Assembly (NCBI GenBank): GCA_009760855.2
Contig: WPIO01000062.1
Coordinates: 452,501 to 516,500, forward strand
DNA: 64,000 nt
Source: Cristatella mucedo
Taxonomy: Eukaryota; Bryozoa; Phylactolaemata; Cristatellidae
Reading direction: 5' to 3'
Shown here: one piece after another, positions 49,148 through 61,705 of the stretch
Numbering within the stretch: position 1 is the stretch's first letter
How the letters are laid out: the number at the start of each line of letters is the position of its first letter
Notes under the pieces: model-generated
Databases searched by the model: none
Told to the model about the DNA's origin: nothing
The model's input: the letters and a program-made list of their open reading frames with translations, nothing else
Translations under genes and position numbers: made by a program

Positions 49148-49830
49148 TGTAACGAGGGTCACCGGCTAGGCCGGGGTCGGACCTACGGCATGTGTGGTGA
49201 CGTGAGGTCACCGGGAATCTTGGGTACGGGAAGTTGGCCAAGCAAGTCGTGGTGTTGGAGGCTCCCGGTCTCGCCGAGTTATGCACCTGGATTCGTGCAG
49301 GCGTGCTCCGGCGATGCTGCCACGCAAGCAAGGGAACGAGTACCCAAGGCCCGAGCGGAGCTGGATAGCTCGCTCGTTGTTGACTTGTTTTTTATTCCGC
49401 GTTCCCCGTGTAGCGTGTTCGTGACCCCCCCGTGTGTTGGCGTCTTTCGGCGAAAGCTTACGACTGTGGTAGTTGTCGACTCGGACTAGACAGCAGTTAC
49501 TCAGCCAGCCGGGTTTTGGACGGCGTACGCTCGTACTGTTGGATTCGGAGTCTGGACAACGACAGGACTGCAGAAGCCGACTGGCCCCAACTAACACGTT
49601 TGTTCGCGCTTGCTGCGTCGTCTTGCGCCCCCGTAGTGTACTGTGTATAGGACCCTCCATGTAGACTTGTTTAGTTCCCCTGTTGTTGTTGGCGCATGCG
49701 TTATCATAAAGAGGTCTAACCTAACGGACGCTCAACTTACCCTAGCTCGGCGGCATAGTGAGCGGCAGCGTGGCCGGAGTATGGCGGGGTTTGGCTGGCA
49801 TTAGCCTCTGACACCTGGAACTCGGTTACA
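49148..49830. mobile_element. possible solo LTR inside LINE-B
   Basis: A 683-bp GC-rich block that interrupts LINE-B coding. It begins TGTAACGAGG and ends CTCGGTTACA, an almost perfect 10-bp inverted terminus with TG...CA ends. It contains a TTATCATAAAG element near 49700 that could be a TATA-type signal. No second copy is in the window, flanking 5-mers do not match, and LINE-B sequence is missing around it, so this is tentative. Confidence 0.4.
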
Positions 49831-49864
49831 CACTTAGCCCCGCCGTAACCAAGAGTCTAATGCT

Positions 49865-50960
49865 TCTTTGGAAAAAGGTTATGTACCCTAGTCCTTCAAA
49901 TCGGCAACCTGAAATTAAATTATGATGAAACCGAACTGCTGCTCATAGGACACCCTAAGAGTGTGGCTGGATTAAAAGGCTTTACTCTTCTAATAGGTAA
50001 TGTTATTGTGCGACCATAACCACGTGGTAAAGGCTTTACTCTTCTAATAGGTGATGTTATTGTGCGACCATAACCACGTGCTCGAAATTTAAGTGTCGTT
50101 TTCGACAGCTACCTCAATTTTAAAAGCTTCCGTCAGAAGACTGCTTCTACAGCTAGCCATCACGTCCGATCCCTATCCAAGATTAGGAGCTGTCTCCCAA
50201 AGTGGCTTGTAAAAAATTTAATTAGCTCTTTAGTTCTGTCTCGGCTTGATTATTGCAATTCCCTTTTGGCTGGGCTGCCAAAGAAAGCTATTATGCCACT
50301 ACAGCGGACTATGAATATGGCTGCAAGGCTGGTCTTCAAGTCCCAGCGGTTCGAGCACGTGTCTCCTTTGCTAAAGGAGCTAGGGTGGTTGCCGGTTGAG
50401 CAAAAAATACAGAGCAAAGTTTTTACGCTGACCCACAAGGCCCTGTACCAAAGCTTGGCTCCTTCATACGTAGCTGAGCTGCTGCATCAGTTTCAACCTG
50501 TTCGCGCCCTCAGGTCCTATGTGGACAATAAATTAGCTGTCCCATTCCTCCTCTTAAAGACAGTTGGCGACAGAAGCTTTAGCTCTGCAGGTCCTAGACT
50601 GTGGAACTCGCTTCCACAATTCTTACGCAACGACATCTACTCTCCAACTGCCGACTATAGCGCATCTTTTTCAGCGGTCCTGAACTGATACTTCCATGCT
50701 ACTCACTACCTCAGCTGCTCTCCTGACTCAGCTATGCTTCCCACTTTCCCTTTGATAATAATAATAATTAATAACAATTCACTTGATAAAGCGCCCTCAG
50801 AGATTGATGGGTGAGACGAAGTCTGTTGGCTACCGAATGCGTACCGAAAGCCGCTTAGGCTGTGAGTGCGCTATACAAAACTCTCCTGCGTAACACCCAC
50901 ATGGTCTTTATGACTTTGTGAAGTTACAGACGGAGATACATTACATTAAATTACATAATC
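49865..50960 (+). repeat. LINE-B copy, post-RT and 3' end
   Basis: Coding relic from KLNYDETELLLIGHPKSV onward; then the open frame 50266-50688 with MAARLVFKSQRFEHVSPLL, ELGWLPVEQKIQSKVFTLTH, KALYQSLAPSYVAELLHQF and VGDRSFSSAGPRLWNSLPQF. The 3' end ACTTTGTGAAGTTACAGACG follows near 50915. An antisense 50-bp LINE-A tail is inserted at 50755-50810. The frame is open for 140 codons but lacks RT, so it is dead. Confidence 0.85.
49974..50080 (+). repeat. 53-bp tandem duplication within LINE-B
   Basis: AAAGGCTTTACTCTTCTAAT through CCATAACCACGTG occurs twice in a row (49974-50026 and 50028-50080), differing at about two sites (one is GTAATG against GTGATG). It is much more similar than any other repeat pair here, so it is a recent local duplication. 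Confidence 0.92.
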
Positions 50961-52135
50961 GTTAGATCCATGCTTAAAAAGCCTGGATTAGACACAGAGG
51001 TTCTTGCAAACTATTGCCCCATTTCCCTTCTTAATTTATTGACAAAGATTCTTGAAACAATTATCGCCAAGCACCTGGTTGCACATATTGAAAAGAATGA
51101 AACGTCAGAAATTTCAATTAGGGTTAAAGAGGCATCACTCCACTGAAACTGCTCTCCTCCGTGTTAACAATGACATTCTATGTGGAAACAATGACGGGAG
51201 TGGCACTGCCCAAGCTCTGCTAGATCTATCAGCTGCCTTTAACATCATCACGATCACGATGTTCTAATTGAACGATTGAGAACAACAATCAGTCTGGCAG
51301 ACGAGGCACTGGCGTGGTTCAAATCTTACTTGTCTGATCGTGTTCAATCCGTGTCGTGTAGGGGTCAGGTCTCACACACGAGATGGGTCACCTGTGCAGA
51401 CCCTCAAGGGTCCGTCCTCGGTCATTTGCTGTTCTCTATTTATACTCAACCTCTGGGAAAAGTGATAATGGTTCATGGACTAAGATATCACTTTTATGCC
51501 AACGATACTCAGCTGTATTTGCCATTCAAACCGTCGGAATCTGCTAAAGCAATTGATAAAGTGAATGCTTGCCTTGCTGACATTAGATCCTGAATTGAGA
51601 AAAACGTTAGAGCTAGGATGGCTGCCGGTTGATCAACGGATACAGAGAAAAGTTTTTACTCTGACTCACAAGGCCCACCACAGCAGGGCTCCTCCATTCT
51701 TAGCTGAACTGCTACACCAGTTTCAGCCTCTTCGTGCCCTCAGGTCCTGTATGGACAATAAATTAGCTGTCCCATTTTTCCACTTAAAGATCGTTGGCGA
51801 CAGAAGCTTTAGCTCTGCAGGTCCTTGACTGTGGAACTCGCCTCCACAATTCTTACGCAACGACAACTACTCTTCTGCTGCCGACAATGGCTCATCCTTT
51901 TCAGCGGTCCTGAGCTGCTACTTTTATGCTACTCACTACCTCAACTGCTCTCCCGACTCTGCTATGCTTCCCACTTTCTCTTTGATGTGTGAGATGAAGT
52001 CTGTTGGCTCACGAATGCGTACCGAAAGCCACACAGGCTGTGAGTGCGCTGTGCAAAAATCTCCTGCGTAGCACCCACATAGTCTTTGTAGCTTTGTGGA
52101 ATTACAGATGGAGATAAATTTCTTTACATTACAAG
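50960..52135 (+). repeat. LINE-B copy with RT core and internal deletion
   Basis: RT fragments in order: KPGLDTEVLANYCPISLLN, KILETIIAKHLVAHIEK, LLDLSAAFNIITIT (motif A, D..AF), ALAWFKSYLSDRVQSV, DPQGSVLGHLLFSIYTQPLG and FYANDTQLYLPF (motif C, YADD changed to YAND). After DIRS at 51590 the copy jumps straight to LELGWLPVDQRIQRKVF, losing about 300-400 bp present in the neighbour. The 3' end reaches about 52135. Two frameshifts and the YAND change indicate it is inactive. Confidence 0.88.
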
Positions 52136-52154
52136 CGATCGTACCAGGTGAGGG

Positions 52155-52911
52155 CGACCTCGTGGTTAGTCCTGTGTTTGGTTTACTTCTTTTCACAATT
52201 TATACACTCCCTCTTGCCGATGTGATCGCCTAGCACAATCTAGGCTTTCACTTCTATGCAGATTGTACATCTGCTTTGATCGCTTGCTGGTCTACCGGCC
52301 TGTACAGACAGGCGTTTGCAGCTGGTGCAAAACTCCCAAGCCAGGCTTGTTTCTCATGAGCGTCGCAGTTGCCAGAGCTCACCACTTCTCGCCGACCTGC
52401 ACTGGCTCACAGTCAAGCAACGCGTCGACTTCAAAGGTTTTGCCACTCACTTTCAGGTCCCTTGATCCTGTGGCTCTAGCCCTACGTATCAGATCTACTC
52501 CTTCACCAGGCCAAGCATTGTACCACCCGCTTTTTGTAATCTAACTGTTTACCTATACCTCGTACAAACCTCAAATCCTCTGGAGATAGTGTCTTTAGTT
52601 GGTTGGCTCCCAAAGCATGGAACTCACTCCCGACTTGCGTCACAACATATCGTGACTTGTCACAGCATTTAGTGGGTCCCTGTGATTCGTCCTTTATGTG
52701 CTTATGCGTGCTGACACTGCATGCTGCCACTAACCACACTTGCATGCTGGCCCTGTGCATGCCACCCCTAGCCACGTTATTCTTGTTGTTTATTGAGCAC
52801 GGAACCACTAATCATTCGATCATGCTTCCTTTGCAGTAAATATGAAGTCACTAGAAAGAAATTGAGTTCTCTGAGAGCGCTATATAAAATGTATTATTAT
52901 TATTATCTCTC
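52155..52911 (+). repeat. LINE-A copy with internal deletion
   Basis: Coding relic FTIYTLPLADVIA, HNLGFHFYAD, then an abrupt join to sequence equivalent to LLAGLPACT.RRLQ, so the stretch between YADD and the NSLLAG block is missing. The post-RT block, GCATGCTGCCACTAACCACA, the stem-loop region and an (ATT)n tail follow. Confidence 0.85.
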
Positions 52912-52974
52912 CCAGACCTCAAGCATGTCGAATTTTCTCTGGTCCCTTTCGTCATATATTACTGACACCCGAAC

Positions 52975-53965
52975 GTGAATGGAAGCAACCTTTCTGGAAA
53001 TGGTGATACAACCAACTTACTTTGTATGGGAAAACCAAGTGTGACTCAAGAATTGGAAAGTTTAAAGCTCCAAATCGGCTCTGGCATCATATAATCTGTT
53101 GCCTCTGCACGGAATCTAGGTGTCTCGTTTCAAAGTGACCTTTCATTAGACGACCACATCAGCTCCACAGTCAAATGTGCCTAATTTATGCTAAATAACA
53201 CCGCTTAAATTTGGGCTTGCTGAGACATGGATAGTAAATCTAAACGGGTCCAAGCATTCGTGACATCCCTTCTCGACTTCTGTAACTCACTGCTTGCTGG
53301 TCTACCGGTCTGTGCAATCAGACATGTATAGTTAGTGCAAAGTCCGGCAGCTAGGTATATCTGTCGTGAGCATCGCGGTTGCCATATAAAACCCCTTTTG
53401 GTCGACCTGCACTGACTCCCTGTCAAGCAGCGTATTGACTTCTAGGTTCCGTTACTCACTTTTAGGTCTCTACATTCTCTAGCTCCAGCCTACCTATCAG
53501 AACTACTCCCTAACAGGCTAGGCCTCGTAATACTCACTGTTGCAAATAAAATTCTTTGGCTATACCTCATATGAACCTATAGTTCTTTGGAGACTGTGCC
53601 TTTAGTTCGTATGCTCTCAAAACATGGAAATCACTCCCGACTAACGTCACAACAGCCCCCACCCCCGACTTGACGACATTGAAAAGAACTTGAATCGCAT
53701 CGGTCTATCATAGCATTTAGTTTCTCCTTGTGATTCGTCCTTTGTGTGCTTCAGCATGCTGACGCTGTATATTCTGGCAATAACCATATTTATACGTTGT
53801 TCCCATGCATGTCACCTCTGACCATATTATGCTTGTTAACATTGTGCAGCATGTAACCACCAACCATTTGATCACGCTTCCTTTACAGCATTTGTACAGT
53901 AGTGCCTAGAAATAGATTCAAGTTCTCCAAGAGAGAATGCTAAACAAATGTATTACTGTTGTTGA
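52975..53965 (+). repeat. LINE-A copy, decayed
   Basis: Begins near TNLLCMGKPSVTQELESLKL, then LSLDDHISSTVK, VQAFVTSLLDFCNSLLAGLP, the LHWLPVK equivalent near 53405, SPLVRMLSKHGNHSRL-like sequence near 53600, the 3' block and tail motif GATTCAAGTTCTCC near 53915. It has many stops. It lies directly behind the previous copy in the same orientation. Confidence 0.8.
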
Positions 53966-55465
53966 TTAGAATACAGCACCTCATTAATGCAAATAGGCGA
54001 TTTGTTTCCTGATGCTAAATGATTCATGCTGCTGGATGCTAGAACGGATACGCGTACCGCTGCGCTTCGCACTGACTTCAACGCAACTCTATTTTACTAG
54101 TCCACCGTTCCCTGTCCGAGGAGCACACCATTCCGAGCGTATGACGCTGACGCTTATCGCGCATCGTCGTTGCGAGACGTCTTTTCCTTGTTCTGGGGCT
54201 CAAGTTCCGATGCACCGACTCTTTCGTTACACGATGCGCTTGCTGGCAGCAGCGAACGAGAAGCAGCTGCTGAAGGAGCGACTCGTCACCGCATAGATAG
54301 TCGACGGCGCATGATGCCGAGGCTGGCTTCAAATGATTTTTTTTACGTCTCAGCCTGTACTCAAAAATGGATGTCCTTAATATTTCTGCAGAAGCATCCA
54401 GCCTAAGCATCCACAGCTGCTCGAGACGGAAACAAATCCGAACATTCAACCACATCCGGTCACTTTAAGTTGGAGATGAATGCCCTCGGAAGCGTGGACA
54501 GGACCGCCCGCTTGCGACCGGAAGATGCGGAGGAAGAGACTTGTCGCGAAACCAGGCACCTCAAAATGGCACCTAAAGACAAGAACAGACGGTCGAAATA
54601 ACTGATCACTCGCGAGCTGGGGTGCTTTATTGAAACGTAGCTGCGCTACTAACGTAAGCCCCCGTGGCGAAAGCAAGGCCTGCGTTGAATTTTGGTGTGG
54701 GATAGTGGGCTAAACCTCGACCTTGAGAAGCTTGGCGAAAGGTCGGTAAAGGTTTCTTCTTAGAAATCTGCCTGGAAAAGCTCTTTAGTACCCAATAACT
54801 TTCTATCATGAATCTCTTGTTATTTTAGTTGTTCAATTTCGTTATTCAATCTACTCTTAAGCAAATTCAGCAACTCTAAAAATATGACCCCCAATTGATT
54901 TATAGCCGCTCTAAAATAGCCTGAGTGTGAATACCAAAAGCGTGTTGCTCTTGTAGCTTTTCTGACCTCTTCTATAAAATACGATTGTCTTTTCTTGATG
55001 AAAATTTTGAATATGTCAACGATGACAAGCCTCTTGAGCAGCAATGTATGGAATTCATATTCAAGATTGTATTTATTTAATTCTCAAGACTAATAGACAC
55101 CTCTCTGAATTCATGGTGGCCACCGAGAGGGCAACCGGGCATGGCGATGGGGACTAAAGCCTAATAGATAGATATTTATATAAGTATTAAATAAATAGAT
55201 ACATATTTGTAGTCATACAAAGCTAAGTATAGATATGTTGTCTCATTTCGTCTGTCTGCAGTCTCATGCTTGAGCAACCGGGAACGCCCTGGATGAGCGC
55301 TGACACTGTCGTGCGACTAGCTTCGGTGAGTGCAAGTTGGTCGTCGCTGTTTGGCAGCCTACAGATCTTATTTAAAAAATTCAATTCTCTTGAACTTCCT
55401 TAATCTGAGGGCACCCCAAGAAACCCACGTACTTGACAATAGTGGCCGCCCCCCTGGAGGCTGAC
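53966..55465. other. no gene recognised
   Basis: Open frames such as 54012-54296 (+), 54078-54455 (-) and 54820-55044 (-) have no motif I recognise. The last is lysine- and leucine-rich and may be remnant transposon coding, but nothing supports that beyond composition. Confidence 0.5.
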
Positions 55466-55469
55466 TCTG

Positions 55470-56423
55470 AGTGTGCGCTCCGAATGCCAGCGGCGGCGGC
55501 GCCATACTGTCTACCCCCATCATCGAGACAGTGGCCGACGATCTGCGGAGAAAGGCCACGATTCTGCGACTCAACGGTACACCGCTCGACGAGTGTCTGA
55601 TAACCGCTGCAAATCTGAGCAAACCTCTGCTACAAAGAGCTCCTTAATTTCGACAGCCACTCCGTGGAAGCATGGTAGCCATCTGGAACGGGTCTTCTGG
55701 CAAATGCTGCAGGGCCTGAGTGACTGTAATTGTGGTTGCAGCAGCTGCAGCCCCCTCAGCCAGGCCTATGGCATGAGGGTTTGAGGTCCCCCTGCCGCTT
55801 TCCCAGCCCCCTTCTCTACGCCCTTGGACTAGAGGCAGGTGTGAGCAGGCGTGTGACGGCGGTTACCGCCGCCGAAGCGTGCAAGTGGGTGGCCAGCGAC
55901 CTATGGATGACTCGCTGTGAGAGTGCCCAGCCCAGCGCCCCGTGGGTCCATCCGTCAGCTCAGGCGAGCGCAGCTATCGGCAAGGCGACGCCGCGAGGCA
56001 GCGCCCGTTGCGTCGCCGGCACTGCCTCGGCTCGGCTCGGCCCGGCTTCGGATGGTGGCGTCGTCGGGATGCCAGACGTGTTTACGCCGCTTCGTGCTTC
56101 CGGAGTGCAGCGCACGCCGGGGCGGTGTCACCGTCGCCGCCGATATTTATCTCCGGCGAGCGGCGTCGGCGGCTGCACGGAGCACGGTCGCACCCGCACA
56201 ACAAACAAATTCGCCGCTGCGAGAAACCGCCCGGTCGCGCTTCAACAGCAGGAGCGGCGGCTAGCGCCGGCCGTCAGCGGATCGAGGTCGCCGCCGCTGC
56301 GTGGGCCGGCGGCGGAAGTGCCGGAGCGACGTCAAGGGGCTCGAGAGCAGCGCATCGCTCAGTATCTGGGGCGGACGAGAGAGCGAGCGAGCGAGTGAGC
56401 ACAGGCAGCGGCTCGAGCGCGAG
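55470..56423 (+). promoter_or_regulatory. CpG-rich island with possible non-coding first exon
   Basis: Very GC- and CpG-dense, strongest at 55930-56430. Both long frames here (55730-56398 and 55942-56427) are Arg/Ala/Ser/Gly-rich, the composition random GC-rich DNA gives, so I do not call a protein. At 56421-56426 GAG|GTAAGG is a near-ideal splice donor after a purine-rich stretch, consistent with the end of a first exon at 56423 of a gene running rightwards. No TATA box is evident. The downstream exon is not identified. Confidence 0.4.
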
Positions 56424-58030
56424 GTAAGGGAGCGCTAGAGCGAAGCCGGCTGCCCTGCTGCTCGGCGGCGGTGGCGTTTTCGCTCGTCGGCTTCCCTAGT
56501 CCTCAAGTCCCCTAGTCCTTTCCCTAATCCTGCGCTCATCCCTTCCCTAGCCCAAAGGGTCATTCGAAGGCACGCCTCTCGTAGGTGGCGAGTGGAGCGA
56601 GAGAAGAGGTTACGACAAGAGTAGGTTAGGGTAGCAACCCGCGATCCTCGGAATACTTATATTTTTACCATGTTTAGAATATCGAAATGATTAACATCCA
56701 CTAGATAATCGAACCTAAAACTACGTAGTCACACAAGACAGGCTTAGTTTCTGATTTTCGTGCGCCGTTTATTCGTCTTGGCAGACGCCATTCTTCAAAT
56801 GCTTTCTGCTTCAAGTTGACTCTTACTGGGATTCTCTCTTTCATCTTAAAAATTGCTGTCTCAATAAATGTAGCAGTTGATTTTTTCATGTCATTTTACT
56901 CGTCTTTACCGAAGTTGATTATTTAAATATGAAAACCCCAAAAAATGATGGTTAACACGATTCATAGTTGAAAAGTAATTCTAATATGCTGCAAAAAGAT
57001 GAAAGTTGTTACAATTAATGGTAAGTGCAGTAAATACCTAGCCTAGCAGTGCCCAGGTAAACCATATTTAATGCTTAGTAATTTAAGATATTTCTGGGCT
57101 CTTATTTAGTTGAGCTAGACATTGTAAGTATGTGAAATGACGTTGCGACTGCAGCTTTTGACTACTGTAAGGTTTGTGATATACATGCTCCTCGCAGCCT
57201 TTTCTGCGTCTGAGTGAAATGCTCTTTATGTGCCCTTATGTTCTGAAACTATGCACATTGGGATAACCAATTAGCGTGTTTTCCTTTTAGTACACGTTAA
57301 GTTGCTAGTAAGATGTTTGGTTCTTTTTGATGGGCTCTATAAAGGCTTTACTGTGATTTGTCATATTCGTCGTTGAGCGGCCTCTAAATTTGGCCCATAG
57401 CTCTATCTTGACTGAATTTCTTTTGAGCACCTTACCTCCTAGGCTGTCACGGCCCTATCAGCACTCTTACGGTGGCTTACGAGTGGGAGGACTGCTTCTC
57501 CCCCGTCATTTACCGGGCAGTTCAAGAAAGTTGGTAAACGGCGATGGCGTAACGCCTTCAAGACAGCAGTTCACTAGACCATCCGCTTATCAGACGCTGG
57601 CCGCTTGGCTGAACATCAAACGAACCGCAAATCCTATCCGTCCGCATGAATTGTCTACTGCGTGCTACCGGATGCTGGTATTGTGCTTGATATCAGCAAC
57701 GAATTCACACACTTCTTTTACAGTGCATATAAAGTCCGTGGAATAAGTGCCTAAATAAGATAATAGTTGTCTACGAGCGACGTGTGCAATTATTATTGTT
57801 AGTATTGTAAGTGTTCAGCTTATCAATCGCTGCAGCCGACTCCGAGAGTTGGAACGATAAAGTGAGCAGCCAACCGTTTGAAGCCGGCGGTGCAGTGTTG
57901 GCGCGCCGTTTTGTGGAAAGCAGAGTGGGTGGCTTGTGACGCGTTTCGATGGCGGCTCGGATGGAGACGCGGAGGGTCACGTTGATAAAGCACGGAAGAC
58001 CGCTGGTATTAGCTACACATGCGATAAGGC
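56424..58030. other. no gene recognised
   Basis: AT-rich after 56640. The frame 57390-57746 (+) has no recognisable domain. Confidence 0.5.
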
Positions 58031-58039
58031 CAGCGTGTG

Positions 58040-58720
58040 TGCCACTTACGTTGTCGCTGCCAGCAGCAGCCTCCTCCTTTCAATGCAGCGCTCGAAGCCT
58101 GAGAGAAGGTTCTGGAAGGTTTTTCGAGCCCCACCCGATGCTGCGTCGGAGCAGTTTAGCGTAGCCCGAGGCTTCTCTGGATTCATTAGCTCGGTCTGCA
58201 CTCTGTGCTTGCAGCGTAGTTCCGGTTTCAGGGCTGCACATTACTCGTCGTTTGGTGGGCGTTTGACACCCTGCGGTGACTAGTTGCCCACACCGACGTG
58301 GGCCGAAGCGCAGCGGGTAGTCGAGTGCGTTGGCATTTGCTGCCATGCCTGCCACGATGCTATCTATCTGATAATAGATGCTTTGGCTGACAGGTTGCAC
58401 CCACCCTCTCCTTTCCCGCTTTCGCCATCCGAGCTTTTATGGTCGTCGAAGGCGCCCAGAGAGTTTAGGAGCATATATATGCTCAAACGACCCGTTGTCT
58501 CCGTTGTCGCCGATCGAATTGGTCAGCGAGCGCTCATTCGGAAAGTTCAACTGGCCGACCGCCGCAGGTGGTAGTGAGCACTTAAGCGCATGCTTTCAGC
58601 CTCGAGTTACTCCGTCTTCTCTCGTCCAACTTGGCAAGTGTACGCGGCCGCCGCAGACGCCGTAAGAAGCCTCGAGGAGCCGTCGCTAGCGACCGCCAAA
58701 CGAGAGCAGTCGTATAAGCA
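58040..58720. promoter_or_regulatory. CpG-rich stretch
   Basis: CpG-rich over about 650 bp with no convincing frame. It could be a promoter region or simply the higher GC typical of this end of the window. Confidence 0.25.
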
Positions 58721-58876
58721 ACTAGAAAGAGCGGGAATTCGACCGATGCTCGCTGTGATGGCGAGCCTCTCGCGTATCCATGTTTTCCGCTCTCTCTTTG
58801 TCCTTATGCAAGGAAAGGCGATGAAAACACCACAAACATAAACAAGGCGTAGCTTGACAATAGTCAAGAGATAAGT

Positions 58877-59190
<314 letters not shown>

Positions 59191-59280
59191 AGGGTAGGTA
59201 GGGAAGGCAGGGTTTAGGGTAGAGGAAGGATTGGAGGGAGGGACGAAGGGAAGGAAGGAAGGGAGGAGGGAGAGACATGG

Positions 59281-61500
59281 ATGGAGTAGGGATGGAGGCG
59301 AGGAGAGAGCTAGGGACCAGTATTGCGATGCCAGTAGTGTGCTGGATGTGTTAAGTATGTTATACTAGCTGAGTTCGCTTGGAAAACTGCGGTACAGGAA
59401 ACATTCCAATTTATCGCATATTTTTGAATGTTTGCGGCCACCTGCGGCCACCTGCGGCCACTCTTCATTGTTTGTGGAATGGCTGCACGTTTTATCTGGC
59501 ATCGTTGACTTGTATCGACTCCTGCGACCTTAGAGATATCATGGAGAGAAAGGAGATTTAATCCTCCTCCTTGTATTCTTCTATCGTTTCTCTAGCGAGG
59601 GAAAAAATCGGCCAGGAATCTCCGGGTATCCGAGCTACTTAAATCTTCATCGTGCCGACTCAGACAAGTATACATTCATTTTAATTGAATTAGATAGAAT
59701 GTTGCTGCTGCACATTTTCCTTGTTTCGAGAGTCGTTGTCGAAGATACGGGATCAAATGTTTGGGTCAGCACATGCAGACAGGATTGGGCGAAGCACGCG
59801 AATTTCGGATGGTATGCGCTCCGAGCTCGAGACTTTTGTTGGTGACTCAGCTAAGCCGCAACTCATTAGCTGCCCCCCCCCCGCCACAGGCTCCTCGTAG
59901 TAGAGAGGCAGACCGCTGCCAGTTCCGGTCATACGGATCGGGGGAGCAAGGGCTGGCTATCTATTGCATATCAGCCTCGAAGGTCGAAGTCGGAAGAGGG
60001 AAATAAAACCGCAAATATCGAGTTGGGCGTAATTGGCAGGACACTTTTCGAATAGAACGTCGCCAGACTCAGCCGAGCGCTGCTGCCTGCCGCGTCGTGC
60101 ACTGGGCTGCTCCAAAAATGCCGTAATCATACCGAGATCCAAGCAGGTGGAACTGACGACATATCACCTCAAGTGTGTAGTGCTACTAACGCACAGCAAT
60201 GTAACGTGGTGCAATAAGTCAGACGCCGTACACATTTGATCATATCGTAGGACCATGGCATTCCTGATTTGATTAAAAGGGTCACTAGGAAAAGAAACAA
60301 AAAGAGAAGCTACCGTTTGCTGCTTAAAACTCAAATGAAATCTTGCTCGGCTTATAGAGTGGCTGTATGAGAAAAAGTACTTCGCAGTCGACTAGTAGCC
60401 GATGGCGCTGGCTGCCACAGTGGTGCCATCTGCTTCTGAAGCTCAGACAGTCACCGAGTTCTCGGCTCTTCTCCTCTTCTCCTCTTCTCATTCGCACATG
60501 AGTACGATGAAACAATAGTGCACTGTTCCACTGTATCGATACAACTGGCGCTAACGGTTCAGCCAGACGAAAAGTTGCCGTTGTAATCGTCGGTCATTGC
60601 GACGAAATCTCAAGGCTACAGTTAGGAGACTTCACGTGATTCGGTGCTCGCTGACTCGACTCAGCTAAATTCTGCCAGGTAGCGTGCGACCTCTGGTTCG
60701 CAAAAAACCCAAACGGCATTTCTGTGAGAGTCAAAGTGGTGGGCATCAAAAGCAATAGCGAAAACTATTTAGAGCTTCTTTTGGGCTCGTCAAGATTGCT
60801 TGAACGCCAGGCAACACACTCTGTGCCTCTCTGTCTGTGCTCTCACCGGCCAATCCGCTCATCGGACCACCCGCCTCCTTGATTACCTGTCTCTGAGAAC
60901 GTAATTGCTTAACCGTGGCCAATGCGGATAACCGAGCGTGTCTGTCTGCCTTCTCTGTCTGCACGGTGATGCACCCCTAAAGTAGCCAGTGGTGGTGGCT
61001 TGCGGGGGGGGGGAGGGAGACCGGCGATGAGGCAAATATGGCGGCTCCCTTCAAGGCTCGCCGGCGCTGGCATCCGAGGGCCTTCGGCGAGCTGCGTCGA
61101 ACGTTGAGGGCGCTGAAGCGACGCACACAAATTTATGGGACGAATGACTTTACATGCCAGCTGCTATTAAAATGTTCAGCTGATTAGCAGGCTAAAAGTT
61201 TTCACCACAAAATCCACGAATTCACTGCGTCGGACTTGAAAAGTAGTTCCCGGTTCAGCTCGTATTTGGCCCTTGGGATACTAGGTGCATCCATTCAAAC
61301 GAGGTTCCTCCAAGCTAGAATCGTTGGCTTCGCCAGAACAATTATGGTGCTGCCGCCTGCGACGCTCAAATCTCCAGCTTAAAGCAGCATGGATGATGCT
61401 TAGCTACATTATGAATAAGGGGAATTTTTGAAAAAATACTATGACACTCTGTATCGCTGGATCAAGTACCACCCTAAGTCTTAGCCAAGCTCGCTTATTC
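59281..61500. other. no gene recognised
   Basis: Contains a CTGCGGCCAC 10-mer repeated three times near 59440, C-runs near 59873, and a run of ten or more G near 61007 that could form G-rich secondary structure. No protein, tRNA or known repeat is identified. Confidence 0.5.
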
Positions 61501-61515
61501 TTAATCGCACATTCG

Positions 61516-61544
61516 CTTACCCTTAACCCTCGGTTAAGGGTAAG
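61516..61544. repeat. perfect 13-bp hairpin of telomere-like units
   Basis: CTTACCCTTAACC (61516-61528) and GGTTAAGGGTAAG (61532-61544) are exact inverted repeats around CTC, followed by GGTTAAGGTTAAGG. The units resemble, but are not, canonical TTAGGG telomere repeats. Confidence 0.85.
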
Positions 61545-61564
61545 GGTTAAGGTTAAGGACAAGT

Positions 61565-61705
61565 CTTAGCCAAGGGGTAAGGCGCTCGCTCTTCTCGACC
61601 CAAATAGTGGGTTTCTGTCCTTTAGTGGGCAATCCTTGGTTGCCAACTGAAAGTGGTGGTCGCCGCTAAGGCACTTCTGCCGCTACACAAATGAGGCTAC
61701 TGAGG
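61565..61705 (+). repeat. SINE-2 copy, plus strand
   Basis: A-box-like CTTAGCCAAGGGGTAAGGCG, then a degraded B box, then TTAGTGGGCAATCCTTGG, GTGGTGGTCGCCGCTAAGGC and CTTCTGCCGCTACACAAATG, ending AGGCTACTGAGGC. Same order as the 45480 copy. Confidence 0.75.

Noticed and set aside
55730-56398. 222-codon Arg/Ala/Ser-rich frame in the CpG island
   Set aside because: GC-rich DNA has few stop codons; two other frames there are equally open and none shows a motif.
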